Shown one piece after another: positions 1-9,918 of a DNA stretch of 64,000 bases (its first letter is position 1; each line of letters starts with the position of its first letter). The notes under the pieces are model-generated. The model was not told where the DNA came from and made no database searches. It was given only the letters and a program-made list of their open reading frames with translations. The translations under genes and the position numbers were made by a program. Where the stretch lies: the NCBI RefSeq assembly GCF_007741475.1, contig NZ_CP036261.1, forward strand, positions 2,790,001 through 2,854,000, written 5' to 3'. Source of the stretch: Rosistilla ulvae (GTDB lineage Bacteria; Planctomycetota; Planctomycetia; Pirellulales; Pirellulaceae).

Positions 1-1383
1 TTCATCGCCTACACGATCGAAGCGCTCGACCATCCGCCTTATAAGACGGAGATCGAGAGGGCTCGCTGGTGTCAGGAGACGTTGGGGATCAACTACATCG
101 AGCCGCAACCGTTTCGCTTCGAGAACCTGCAGGCGATGGAAGACGCCGTGCCGACTCTCGATTTCGAAGTCGACGGCGTCGTGATCGGAGTCAACACTCT
201 CGAGGACCAGGAACAACTGGGCCGCCACGGAGATCCGAGGACCGGAAATCCGAAGGGGAAGATCGCCTGGAAATTCCGCGAGGAGGAAGCGACGCCGGTG
301 ATCCGCGACATTCAGTGGCAGACCGGCCGGACCGGCAAGATCGTCGCAGTGGCGATCTTCGATCCCGTTCGTTTGGCCGGCACCAACGTGACCCGGGCGA
401 CGCTGCACAACGCCGGATTTATGCTCCGCAATCAGATCACGATCGGGTCGACGATCGCGGTTCGCAAGGCGGGGAAGATCATCCCCAAAGTGACCGGCGT
501 GATTGCGGGGCAAGGCGAGCCGCAGTTTCCCGATCATTGTCCGGCTTGCAAAGCGAAGACCCAGCTACAGCAAGGGGGAACCGAAGAGATGCTGGAACTT
601 GTCTGTCCCAACCCCGATTGCTCGGCGCAAAACGTCCACGGCCTGTGCCACTATCTGAGCACCTTTGGCGTCGTCGGGCTGGGGGAGAGCCGGGTGCGGA
701 CAATGGTCGAAGGAGGCAAGGTCGCGACGCACGCCGATTTTTATCGCTTGGACTTGGACGACGCGATGGAATGTGGGCTGACCGAACGACAGTCGCTGTT
801 GGCACTGGCAGCGATCCACATGATTCCCGCTCCCGACAAGAAGGAAAACAACGAGTTGGGGATCGCGATCGCGACGGCTCGGCAAACGAAGAAGCAGGTT
901 CCGCTGTGGCAATTGTTTGCCGCTTTCGGCATCGAAGCGGCGGGCAAGTCGGCAGGCAAAGCGCTCGAAGATCACTTCAGCAGTTTCGATGCGATCCGCG
1001 CCGCCACGGTCCAGCAACTTATCGAAGTCGGCGACGTCGGTGAGAAGACAGCCGAGACCGTCTCCAGCTATCTGGCGACCAACGCCGCAGCGATCGACGA
1101 TCTGCTGAATTACGTCGAACCGCAGTCGCCGAAAACGGGGCTGCTGACCGGCAAGAACTTCTGCTTCAGCGGCGGCTTTCCCGAGGGGAAGCGTCACTGG
1201 GAACAGCGCGTCGAAGAACTCGGCGGCAAGTGTTCGGGGAGCGTCTCTAAGAAGACTCACTACCTGGTCGCCGGAACCGCCAGCGGATCGAAGAGCGAAA
1301 AAGCGGAGAAGCTTGGGATTCCAATCATCGATACCGACGATCTTCAAAAGATGATCCAAGCCATGTCAGATCCCACGGGCTGA
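1..1383 (+). CDS. ligA: NAD-dependent DNA ligase, C-terminal part (5' end outside window)
   Basis: This enzyme seals single-strand nicks during replication and repair, using NAD+ to form the ligase-AMP intermediate. The frame is open from base 1, so the NAD-binding domain and the nucleotidylated lysine lie upstream of the window. Visible in order are the end of the adenylation domain (DGVVIGVN), the OB fold, a four-cysteine zinc finger (CPAC at 538-549 and CPNPDC at 604-621), the helix-hairpin-helix region, and a C-terminal BRCT domain (about 1130-1370). The TTG at 82 is only an internal codon, not the start. The order matches bacterial LigA; the identification is firm, but the start and the catalytic lysine cannot be checked here. 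Confidence 0.95.
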   Translation, partial: FIAYTIEALDHPPYKTEIERARWCQETLGINYIEPQPFRFENLQAMEDAVPTLDFEVDGVVIGVNTLEDQEQLGRHGDPRTGNPKGKIAWKFREEEATPVIRDIQWQTGRTGKIVAVAIFDPVRLAGTNVTRATLHNAGFMLRNQITIGSTIAVRKAGKIIPKVTGVIAGQGEPQFPDHCPACKAKTQLQQGGTEEMLELVCPNPDCSAQNVHGLCHYLSTFGVVGLGESRVRTMVEGGKVATHADFYRLDLDDAMECGLTERQSLLALAAIHMIPAPDKKENNELGIAIATARQTKKQVPLWQLFAAFGIEAAGKSAGKALEDHFSSFDAIRAATVQQLIEVGDVGEKTAETVSSYLATNAAAIDDLLNYVEPQSPKTGLLTGKNFCFSGGFPEGKRHWEQRVEELGGKCSGSVSKKTHYLVAGTASGSKSEKAEKLGIPIIDTDDLQKMIQAMSDPTG

Positions 1384-1748
1384 CACTCGATTCGGCTGGC
1401 CCTGCGGCCGCACTCTTAGCGGTCGCTGATTTGCGATCGATCCACATCGGAGTCTCTTCATGTGTTCGTCGCGCTGAACTCTTGGGGGCTGTCCCTGGCA
1501 GCGAGTCTTTCGGCCATGTGAAGATCGACGCGATAGCGCGTGCCGGAGCGTACCTCGAATTGAATTTCAGATTTGCTTTGCTGTGGAGCCGTTGGATGTT
1601 TGTCCTCGACGACGGCGTGGTTTACGATAGGCGGGCGACTAGCCTTTGTGGGTGTTCGTGCGGGTGCATCTGGTCCGTTGTTGTGTTTTCACTCACCCCG
1701 CACGCTCGTTCCTATCTTCACTTTATCCTCTGCAGAACGTTACGTCCT
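1384..1748. other. Intergenic region, ligA to sulfatase
   Basis: No credible gene is seen. The sulfatase frame stays open upstream to a TTG at 1431, but that extension has no family-like sequence and would place the signal peptide over 100 residues into the protein. An imperfect GC-rich inverted repeat (GCGGCCGC / GCGGTCGC, about 1405-1427) follows ligA without a T run. No confident promoter is visible. Confidence 0.5.
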
Positions 1749-3239
1749 ATGATTCGAGCACTCTTAACGATCGTCGCCGCGTTGACGCTTGCCCAAGGCT
1801 TGTTCGCCGCGGTGCCTTTGGCCGATTCGAAACCGAACATCATCTTGGTCATGACCGATGACCAGGGGTACGGTCCCGTCGGCCGCCACGGCCATCCTTG
1901 GATCCAGACTCCCAACCTCGACGCTCTCTATGATCAAAGCACCCGGTTTACGCGGATGTTAGTCGCACCGACGTGTGCGCCAACGCGATCGGCGTTGATG
2001 ACCGGCCGACACCCGATGCGAAACGGCGTCACGCATACGATTCTCGAACGGGAGCGGATGACGTTGGATGCGACCACGTTGCCCCAAGTGCTTGGCAAAG
2101 CGGGCTATCGGTCGGGAATCTTCGGTAAGTGGCACCTGGGGGACGAGGATGAGTATCAGCCCCAAAACCGTGGCTTTGACGAAGCGTTCATCCATGGCGC
2201 CGGTGGGATCGGCCAAGCGTACGACTGCAGTTGCGCCGACGCCCCCGGCAACAAGTACTTCGATCCCGTGCTGCGGCACAACGGGAAGTTCGTTCAAACC
2301 GAAGGCTACTGCACCGATCTGTTCTTCGACGCCGCGTTGGGCTGGATTAAAAAGCAACACGATCAGAAGCAGCCGTTCTTCGCCTACATCGTGACCAACG
2401 CGCCACACAGTCCATTTATCGCCCCCGCCAAAAACGCGAAACGCTTTACCGACCTCGGTTTCACCGACGACCAAGCGGGGTTCTACGGGATGATCGAAAA
2501 CATCGACGAAAACGTCGGCAAGCTGCTGGCGAAGATGGAGCAATGGAACCTCGAGGAAGATACGCTGTTGATCTTCATGAGCGATAACGGGATGACCGGC
2601 GGCGGATCGGGGCGCGGCAACCAACCGATGGGAACGCTAGCCGATGGAACACTGATGCGTCCCTACAACGCCGGTATGAAGGGACTGAAAGGGAGTGTCG
2701 AGGAAGGCGGCTGCCGGGTGCCGTTTTTCGTCCGCTGGGATGGACATGTCGCGGCGGGGCAAGACGTCGACCGGATCGCAGCTCACCTGGACCTCTTTCC
2801 GACGCTTGTCGCATTGGCTGGCGGGACGCTGCCACAGGGACAGGTCGAAGGTCGCAGCCTGCTGCCGCTGATCGAAAACCCGCAGGCGGATTGGGAGGAT
2901 CGCTATCTGTTCACCCACAAGGGGCGTTGGAAGACGGGCGAGGAGCCAAACGAATCTCAATGGAAGAACTTTTCGGTTCGCAATCAGCGGTTCCGTTGGG
3001 TCGAGGGGAAGGCTTTATATGACATGCAAGCCGATCCGGGGCAGAAGACAAACGTGATCGACCAGCATCCGGAAGTCGTCCAAGCGATGCGCGACGCCTA
3101 CGACGCTTGGTGGCAAAAGACCCGTCCGATGATGGTCAACGAGACGGCTCCGATGTCCAAGACCCGCCCATTCCACGAGGCATTCGAGCGGCAGAAACAA
3201 GGTACGGGGATTCCCAAATGGGAGTCTCCTCGCTTTTAG
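1749..3239 (+). CDS. Secreted sulfatase (arylsulfatase A-type, formylglycine-dependent)
   Basis: This 496-residue enzyme should hydrolyse sulfate esters, probably on polysaccharides, outside the cytoplasm. The ATG at 1749 gives a typical signal peptide (MIRALLTIVAALTLAQGLFA). It is followed by the metal-binding start of the sulfatase fold (NIILVMTDDQG), the formylglycine motif CAPTRSALMTGR with Cys76 as the residue to be modified, the KWHLGD segment, and the second metal site (FMSDNG). Length and motif order fit family S1 sulfatases. It needs a formylglycine-generating enzyme encoded elsewhere. The substrate cannot be read from the sequence. Planctomycetes carry many such genes, and no polysaccharide lyase or glycoside hydrolase sits beside this one. 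Confidence 0.93.
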   Translation: MIRALLTIVAALTLAQGLFAAVPLADSKPNIILVMTDDQGYGPVGRHGHPWIQTPNLDALYDQSTRFTRMLVAPTCAPTRSALMTGRHPMRNGVTHTILERERMTLDATTLPQVLGKAGYRSGIFGKWHLGDEDEYQPQNRGFDEAFIHGAGGIGQAYDCSCADAPGNKYFDPVLRHNGKFVQTEGYCTDLFFDAALGWIKKQHDQKQPFFAYIVTNAPHSPFIAPAKNAKRFTDLGFTDDQAGFYGMIENIDENVGKLLAKMEQWNLEEDTLLIFMSDNGMTGGGSGRGNQPMGTLADGTLMRPYNAGMKGLKGSVEEGGCRVPFFVRWDGHVAAGQDVDRIAAHLDLFPTLVALAGGTLPQGQVEGRSLLPLIENPQADWEDRYLFTHKGRWKTGEEPNESQWKNFSVRNQRFRWVEGKALYDMQADPGQKTNVIDQHPEVVQAMRDAYDAWWQKTRPMMVNETAPMSKTRPFHEAFERQKQGTGIPKWESPRF

Positions 3240-3503
3240 GCGGTCGATCGCCGAGGGAGCATCTTTGCTTTGACGCACCGGGAAGGGGGTCCGATTGGAT
3301 GTTTTTTTCCGGTTAAACCGGTGCTTTAATCCCCACCTTTGATTAGATTGTGCCTCGGGAAGGCGTGCGTTTGGGAAAACTGCCAGGCGTGTCGTTTGGA
3401 CTCATTTTGAGTGTTCCCCCCCCAGTTCATCGAACCCCATTCGCCCGCGAGGCAGGCTGCCGACAGCGGCCCCAACCCCCAATTTAGACAGGCAAAAGAC
3501 GTT

Positions 3504-6500
3504 ATGTCGATGAAGAACATTGGACGCTTTATTGGTTCGCGCAACGATCGCAAAACTGCACGCCGGTTGGAACAGGGGGGAAAGCATCGTCAGCTGCGTA
3601 TGTTGTTGGCTGAATCGCTCGAATCGCGACAATTGCTGGCGGCTGATCTGGCGCCTGTATCGCTGATGGCAAACCACAATTATCTGGTCGCCGAAGACGT
3701 CAACGCCGACTTTCAAGTCACCCCCAGCGATGCCTTGATGGTGCTCAATGATCTGGCTCGCCACGGGGCGGGGGAACTCGGTTCCAACAACAGCGCGGCG
3801 AATCGCTTCACCGATGTGAATGCCGATGGTGCGCTGACACCCGTCGACGCGTTGATCGTGCTGAATCGCGTCAATCGTGGCGAAGGTGAAGTCGATCCGT
3901 TGTTGAACATCAAGCTCGACGTGACGCAAGATGGCGAGTCGATCCTCGCCGAGAACACGCGAAATTTTGAAGTCAACGTCGGGGAGAAGTTTGACGTCGA
4001 AGTCCGCTATGCCGATCTCCGTACACCGGTCGACCACCGCTTGGGCGTCTTTTCGTTGTACGTCGATATCTTGGCTAGCGGTATCGATTCGTTCCGACCG
4101 GTGCTCAGCGAAACGCAGATCATCGAACTGTCGGAAAATCTCGAAGACGCTTCGGGAGTGCTGACCATCGCCTTTGGCAACGATCCCGATCGGACGGCGG
4201 AGATCCCTGTTCGCAGCGGCGACCCCAGCGTTTCGAGCCTTGAGGATGATCCCGAAAATGCGATCCGAATCGCCATCGAAGAAGGGCTTGGATTGGGAGC
4301 CGGCACCGTTTCGGTTAACCAAGCAGTTCGCAGCGGACGGGATACCGACAACGGTGGTGGGGGAATTGTTGGAACCGGCGATCCTTTCCAGTACATCATT
4401 CGTTTTGTCGGTGAAAACGCAGAGTTCGCTGACATACCGAACCTGATCGTGAACACCGATACCATCACCGATGCAGCGGTCACGGGCAGCTTGGTCGAAG
4501 TCCCCGTTTACTCGACCACGGATCAGTCGCAGATCAATCCCAACTCATTGCTGTACAACATCGACTTCCGCAGTTCGACGATGGGGAACCGCGTGGTTTA
4601 TGGCGATGTTCGCTCGGGCGTTTACAACCCCGGCAACCAGGAAACGTTCGATGAAATTGGTGGTGTCGGTCCGGCCTTGGAGAACGGTCTGCCGGTGACG
4701 GAGAATCGAGATGTGTTGCAGAACTTTGAAGCCTTCAGCATCGAGATGCAAGCGGTCCGCGCCCAGGATAACGTCACCTTCACGCTCGACCTGCCCGACA
4801 ATCCGATCGGTTCGGAGATCGCGCTGTATGGGACCAGTGCCAGTTCGGATGTCGCGTTGACCGACGAACTGATTTCGATCTTGTTGGCCGACGATCCGGA
4901 GACGATCGAAGACGAACGAACGGGACTTGTGATCGGCCGGTTTGTGATTCCGACCGAGTTGCCGATCACTGCAGTGACCGATAATGTTAATATTCCCGAA
5001 GATGCCGCGGAACGTCAGATCGACGTTCTGAGCAACGATCTGCCGTCGCCGGCCGATCTGAACGTGGTTTCGGTTGGCCCTGCGAGCCACGGCACGACAA
5101 GGATCGAGCAAGGCGAGGTCTTCTACAAACCTGCCGCTGATTATTTTGGTCCCGACACGTTCACCTACGAGATCAATGACGGAACGAACATCGCCACGGG
5201 AACCGTGACGGTCGACGTGGGTTCGGTCAACGATCCACCGATCGGACAACGGATTTTGGTGAAGACGGTGCGTGGGGCTACCGTTGCGATTCCGTACAAT
5301 TCGTTCCTGCTGCCTCAGCCGGCCAACGAAAACGATACGGTCGGTGTCACCCAGGTGTCGGCGGTCCACGGCGATGTCGCGACTTCGGCGGGCAGGAATC
5401 TGGTCTATCACGCGCCGACCAGCAGCGTTCACGACGATCAGATCAGCGTCACTTTCTCCGATGGAACTGCGACCGATACGGTGTTGATCGATATCGAGAT
5501 CATCGATCCATCGGCTCCCATGGCGGTCGCTGATCGGATCGCTGTCAACCAAAATCGGGCGACGACGTTCAGCACCGACTTTGTGCTGTTGAACAACGAT
5601 TCGGTCTCGACGGGGTTCAAACGCGTGGTTCGCTTTGAAACCGATGCCACCGATGGTATGGCCGCGACGAAGGGGACCGTTACCGGAAACGCCAACGGCA
5701 CCTTCACTTACACTCCGCCTGCGAATTTGTTTGGTACCGCTGCCGACTCGTTCCGCTATGTGATGTCCGATGGCACCAACCAGAGCGATCCGGTGGTTGT
5801 GACGGTCGACATCTTGAGAATCAACGCGACACCGATTGCCGGCGACGTCTCCGCAACGATCAACACCGCGACGAACAGTCAGATCGCCATCGACCTGACC
5901 AACGCGATCAGTCCTGGGATCGGCGAAGAAGGCGTGCCGGGCGAAACGGTGCAAGTCAGCGAGGTCAGCCAAGGCGATCTCGGCGGTCAGGTGAGCATCG
6001 CCCCCGGCGCACAGGGAGTGGATTACACACCTGTGACCGGGACGACGGGAACCGAGACGTTCACCTATACCGTTGCCGATCAATTGGGGCTCGAAGCGGT
6101 GGGAACGATCACGGTTACGATTGTCGACATCGGCGGTGGTGGCACCGGGGGAACGGCTTCGATCAGCGGCGTCAAGTTCCACGATTTGAACGACAATGGG
6201 GCCCGCGATGCCGGCGAACCGACGCTGCCCGATTGGACGATCTATTTGGATTTGAATAACAACGCCAACTTCGATGTGGGCGAACCGACATCGATCACCG
6301 ACGATCAAGGCGTTTATCGGTTCGACGATTTGCTGGCCAGTGATTACACCGTTCGCGAATTGGGCCAAGCGGGCTGGCGTCAGAGTTTCCCCACGATGGT
6401 CACGTCGGGGAACGTTTCGGTCAAAACCGGTGATTATGCCGGCTTCACGACTGTCGCCGATATCGATCGCGATGGCGATCTGGACATTATCGTTGCCAAC

Positions 6501-9407
6501 GAATACTCCGATTCCAAGAAGCATGAATCGAACATCGTTCTGTTGACCAACAATGGCAACGGTAACTTCGCACAGTCAACGCTTCCGCTGCCCGATGATT
6601 CACGCCCCCAAGCGGTGATCGCCGACCAAGATCTGACGGGGGATGGGATCGCCGATATGGTTGTCGCATCGGCAGGGGTGGTGGGATCCGCAATCGGTAG
6701 TTCCAGAGCGAGCGGTTTGCAGTTGTTCGTCGGAACCGAATTGGGGTTTGATCCGGTTTGGCGATCGATCGCCGCAGGCGAGGGGCCGTCCGATCTGGTG
6801 GCTCGCGATCTGAACGGTGATGGCATCGTCGATCTGTTGGTCACCAACCATCGTTCGGACGACGTTTCGATCTTGTTAGGAACCGGTGGCGGGAACTTTG
6901 CCGCACCGATCGGACTGGCAACCGGTGAAGAGCCGGTCGCCCTTGCGTTGACTCAACTGGCAAAAGACGGCCGCGATCTTCTGGCCGTGGCCAATTACCA
7001 GTCGGGCAGCGTTTCGATCTTCACCGGTCGCGATGGTTCCTTTGAACTGCGCGAAACGATCAGCGATCTTACCAATCCGACCGATCTACTGTTGGTCGAT
7101 ATCAACAACGACGGGAAGGACGATCTGGTCGTCGCCGATTCGGGTACCGACACGATTCGCACCTATCTGGGCAATGGCAAAGGGAAGTTTACCGAATTCG
7201 ATGTCCGAGCGGTGAAAAGCGGTGTCAGTGGCGATATGCGGCAACGTCCCGAGGCGATTGATGTAACCGATTTCAACGCCGATGGGGTTGTCGATCTGTT
7301 GATCGCCAATCGCCAAGGGGGCGAATCGCTGTGGATCAATAATGGCAACGGAACGTTCCGCTACGCTTCGAACCTGTTGATGCCGTCGATGCCGAACTTC
7401 AACCCGCTGCTAGCGAAATCGATCGCCGTCGCGGATCTCGATGGCGATGCCGAACTCGATTACGTCGTCGCCTTCGCAGCCGGTGGTGTCAGTATCCATA
7501 CCAGCAGCGTCTCGGAAGCCCCAGGCTTCTATTTGGTGAGTTTGTCCGATGGCGAAGCGTCGGATGGCAACGACTTTGGCAACTTCCAGTTCGACACCAA
7601 TCCGACCGAGACGGTCTCGTTGTCGGTTACCTCAGCGGCGATTACCGAAAACGATTCGTCCGGTTCATCGACCGTGTGGGCGACTTTGTCGACAGCGCTC
7701 GATCATCCCGTCGTCGTGACGCTGGGAGTTGGCGGATCGGCAACACTGGGAGCGGATTACACACTATCGCCGCGTCAGTTGACGATCGCACCGGGGGAAT
7801 TGTTCGCGACCGCAACGATCACGAGCATCAACGATGCCATCGACGAAGGGGCTGGCGAGTCGATCGAATTGACGATCGACAGCGTGATTGGGGCGTTGGA
7901 TGGTAACGCACCGCCGACGACTGTCACGATTGTCGATGACGATACGGCATCGTTGCCGCTGGTGACGGAGATCTCCGCGGCATCGGCCTCGGTCGACGAA
8001 GGCGAGTCGGTCGCGGTGACGGTGACGCTTTCCGAACCGGCCAGCGAACAGGTTGTGGTGTCGCTGGACTATGCGACCGGAACCGCAACCCTCGACGAAG
8101 ACTTTACCGCACCGTTATCCGTTGTCGTTCCGGTGGGGCAGACCACCGGAACGCTGACGCTGGAAACGCTCGACGATCTGGCGAACGAAATCGATGAATC
8201 GATCATCGTCGAGGTCGTTGGTGTCAGTGGAGCGACCGAAGCGGGGGTCTTGAGCACCACCGTCACAATTATCGATGGCGACACCGACAACGGAATACCT
8301 CCCGTGGCAACCCTGACCGCATCGGCAAATTCGATGGATGAGATGGGAGGCTTTGTAACCTTCACTGCGACATTGGACAAAACGACCGATCACGATGTGG
8401 TTCTCGATCTCACTCCCAGTGGCACCGCTGCGTTGGACGAGGATTACAGGCTTCCGCGCCAGTTGGTGATCTCCGCGGGTAGCTTGGCTGGATCGGTTGC
8501 CGCGCATGCGATCGACGATCTGCTTGACGATCAGGACGAGTCATTTACCGTCGTGTTTAGCGCGGCCCAGGGAGGAACGCTAAGCGGTGAGACTTCGTTC
8601 GATGTTGCGATCGTCGACAACGACGCGCCTACGGTTTCGCTGGCCGCCGATCTCAATTTGATCGGCGAGGATGGTGGCATCGCCCGAATCACGGCGCAAC
8701 TTAGCTCTGCAAAATCGATTCCGACGATCGTCGACCTGTCGTTTGCGGGGACGGCTGTTTGGGGGCAGCACTACACCGTACAGAGTTCCCGGATCATCAT
8801 CCCTGCCGAAGCGACGTCCGGGTCGATCTTGGTGCAAGCCATCAACAACCAAGAGATCGAAAACGTCGACCGCGTTATTGAAATCACGGCGATTGGATTG
8901 AATACGTCGACGTCGGTCACGATCCGCAACGAGGATGGTGTCTCGTTCCCGTTGCGTGCTGAAGGGACTCCACTCTCCGGCGATGGTGCGGTGGTCACTT
9001 CGGATGAACTCTCTGCGCTGTACGCCGCGAGTATCGATATTTGGCAACGGGCTGGCCTGAGCGACCAGGGACTCGATCGGTTGCGTGACCTCGGCGTCGA
9101 AATCGAAGACCTCGACGGCGATCTGTTAGGGCTCGCTGAACAAGATCGGATCGCGATCGATTTGAATGCCGCCGGATTCGGCTGGTTTGTCGACGCGACT
9201 CCCGACGACGACAGCGAGTTCCAGCAAAACGGCGATCCCGCAGCCGCCGCGTCGATCGATCTGTTGTCGGTGATCCTGCACGAGCAAGGCCATCTGTTGG
9301 GATTGGATCATGGCGACAGCGAACTGATGCTCGAAAGTCTGGCTGCGGGAACTCGCCGCACGCCATCGGATGCCGATGTCGATCAAGCACTGCAGGACAT
9401 GTTTTAG
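3504..9407 (+). CDS. Giant modular surface protein with dockerin-like, cadherin-like, SdrD-B-like, FG-GAP, Calx-beta modules and a terminal metzincin motif
   Basis: This 1967-residue protein is very probably exported or surface-attached. Near the N-terminus LLAESLESRQLLAADL (about residues 34-49) resembles the planctomycete LEPRxLL sorting motif. Next come a dockerin-like pair of calcium loops (about 55-115), tandem cadherin-like/tandem-95 repeats (about 490-870, with VNDPP and DTFTYEINDGT), an SdrD-B-like domain (about 885-960), FG-GAP/VCBS repeats (about 975-1330, DIDRDGDLDI and similar) and four Calx-beta repeats (about 1370-1810). The tail has HEQGHLLGLDH, with His1926, Glu1927, His1930 and His1936. 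ATG 3504 (or 3510) is preferred over the upstream 3411 codon because it starts a short basic leader before the sorting motif. Adhesion, calcium binding or proteolysis are possible roles. The architecture is clear but the job is inferred. Confidence 0.88.
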   Translation: MSMKNIGRFIGSRNDRKTARRLEQGGKHRQLRMLLAESLESRQLLAADLAPVSLMANHNYLVAEDVNADFQVTPSDALMVLNDLARHGAGELGSNNSAANRFTDVNADGALTPVDALIVLNRVNRGEGEVDPLLNIKLDVTQDGESILAENTRNFEVNVGEKFDVEVRYADLRTPVDHRLGVFSLYVDILASGIDSFRPVLSETQIIELSENLEDASGVLTIAFGNDPDRTAEIPVRSGDPSVSSLEDDPENAIRIAIEEGLGLGAGTVSVNQAVRSGRDTDNGGGGIVGTGDPFQYIIRFVGENAEFADIPNLIVNTDTITDAAVTGSLVEVPVYSTTDQSQINPNSLLYNIDFRSSTMGNRVVYGDVRSGVYNPGNQETFDEIGGVGPALENGLPVTENRDVLQNFEAFSIEMQAVRAQDNVTFTLDLPDNPIGSEIALYGTSASSDVALTDELISILLADDPETIEDERTGLVIGRFVIPTELPITAVTDNVNIPEDAAERQIDVLSNDLPSPADLNVVSVGPASHGTTRIEQGEVFYKPAADYFGPDTFTYEINDGTNIATGTVTVDVGSVNDPPIGQRILVKTVRGATVAIPYNSFLLPQPANENDTVGVTQVSAVHGDVATSAGRNLVYHAPTSSVHDDQISVTFSDGTATDTVLIDIEIIDPSAPMAVADRIAVNQNRATTFSTDFVLLNNDSVSTGFKRVVRFETDATDGMAATKGTVTGNANGTFTYTPPANLFGTAADSFRYVMSDGTNQSDPVVVTVDILRINATPIAGDVSATINTATNSQIAIDLTNAISPGIGEEGVPGETVQVSEVSQGDLGGQVSIAPGAQGVDYTPVTGTTGTETFTYTVADQLGLEAVGTITVTIVDIGGGGTGGTASISGVKFHDLNDNGARDAGEPTLPDWTIYLDLNNNANFDVGEPTSITDDQGVYRFDDLLASDYTVRELGQAGWRQSFPTMVTSGNVSVKTGDYAGFTTVADIDRDGDLDIIVANEYSDSKKHESNIVLLTNNGNGNFAQSTLPLPDDSRPQAVIADQDLTGDGIADMVVASAGVVGSAIGSSRASGLQLFVGTELGFDPVWRSIAAGEGPSDLVARDLNGDGIVDLLVTNHRSDDVSILLGTGGGNFAAPIGLATGEEPVALALTQLAKDGRDLLAVANYQSGSVSIFTGRDGSFELRETISDLTNPTDLLLVDINNDGKDDLVVADSGTDTIRTYLGNGKGKFTEFDVRAVKSGVSGDMRQRPEAIDVTDFNADGVVDLLIANRQGGESLWINNGNGTFRYASNLLMPSMPNFNPLLAKSIAVADLDGDAELDYVVAFAAGGVSIHTSSVSEAPGFYLVSLSDGEASDGNDFGNFQFDTNPTETVSLSVTSAAITENDSSGSSTVWATLSTALDHPVVVTLGVGGSATLGADYTLSPRQLTIAPGELFATATITSINDAIDEGAGESIELTIDSVIGALDGNAPPTTVTIVDDDTASLPLVTEISAASASVDEGESVAVTVTLSEPASEQVVVSLDYATGTATLDEDFTAPLSVVVPVGQTTGTLTLETLDDLANEIDESIIVEVVGVSGATEAGVLSTTVTIIDGDTDNGIPPVATLTASANSMDEMGGFVTFTATLDKTTDHDVVLDLTPSGTAALDEDYRLPRQLVISAGSLAGSVAAHAIDDLLDDQDESFTVVFSAAQGGTLSGETSFDVAIVDNDAPTVSLAADLNLIGEDGGIARITAQLSSAKSIPTIVDLSFAGTAVWGQHYTVQSSRIIIPAEATSGSILVQAINNQEIENVDRVIEITAIGLNTSTSVTIRNEDGVSFPLRAEGTPLSGDGAVVTSDELSALYAASIDIWQRAGLSDQGLDRLRDLGVEIEDLDGDLLGLAEQDRIAIDLNAAGFGWFVDATPDDDSEFQQNGDPAAAASIDLLSVILHEQGHLLGLDHGDSELMLESLAAGTRRTPSDADVDQALQDMF

Positions 9408-9459
9408 GAAATGCGTCTCGGGTTCCCTCGCGGGGTGAACGATGGGGTGAGGTGAAGCG

Positions 9460-9903
9460 ATGCAGATGAAAAGCATCCGCCGCGCAACGCCAGCGGACCA
9501 GATCGTTGCGGGACGCATCTATCGCGATGTCGTGAGCAGCGCCCATTGGCTGCCCGCCGCATCGCGATCCCAGACCGATTTCGCCGCCGCATCGGTCGGC
9601 GAAGAGGTCTTCGTCTGCTGCGACGCAGAAAACGTGAGCCAAGGGTTTGTTGCGGTCTGGCGCCCCGATGCGTTTAGCCATCACCTTTATGTCGATTCCC
9701 GCTTTCGAAACCAGGGCGTCGGCACGTTGTTGTTGGATTCGCTCGAAGGCTGGCTCCCCCGTCCCTGGACTCTCAAGTGCGCCAACGCAAATCGTGCGGC
9801 GATAGCGTTTTACCTCGCTCGAGGTTGGCGCTGGATCGACACCGGCGAAAATGAACATGGCCAATATTCGGTGTTGGAATCGGTCGCACCCCGATCGGCA
9901 TAA
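9460..9903 (+). CDS. GNAT-family N-acetyltransferase
   Basis: This 147-residue protein is a small acetyl-CoA-dependent acyltransferase. The core acetyl-CoA loop is seen as SRFRNQGVGTLLLDSL (R-x-x-G-x-G type), preceded by the beta strand HHLYVDS and followed by CANANRAAIAFYLARGWRW, the usual C-terminal GNAT segment. ATG 9460 has a GGTGAGGTGAAG Shine-Dalgarno-like stretch just upstream. It ends 15 bp from the convergent ATP-grasp gene. The acceptor cannot be deduced: GNAT sequences of this size modify amines of antibiotics, proteins or small metabolites. Confidence 0.87.
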   Translation: MQMKSIRRATPADQIVAGRIYRDVVSSAHWLPAASRSQTDFAAASVGEEVFVCCDAENVSQGFVAVWRPDAFSHHLYVDSRFRNQGVGTLLLDSLEGWLPRPWTLKCANANRAAIAFYLARGWRWIDTGENEHGQYSVLESVAPRSA

Positions 9904-9918
9904 GTGCCCGATCCGAAT

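Noticed and set aside
1431-1748. 106-residue N-terminal extension of the sulfatase
   Set aside because: It precedes a normal signal peptide and has no ribosome site; the ATG at 1749 is the natural start.
3301-3328. T run and CCGGTT-A-AACCGG palindrome after the sulfatase as a terminator
   Set aside because: The T run comes before the palindrome on the plus strand, the wrong order for an intrinsic terminator, and the loop would be one base.
4545-6524. 659-codon reverse frame inside the giant surface protein gene
   Set aside because: The forward frame carries clear domain repeats; the reverse product is low-complexity (rich in R, D, I, G) and is a codon-bias shadow.
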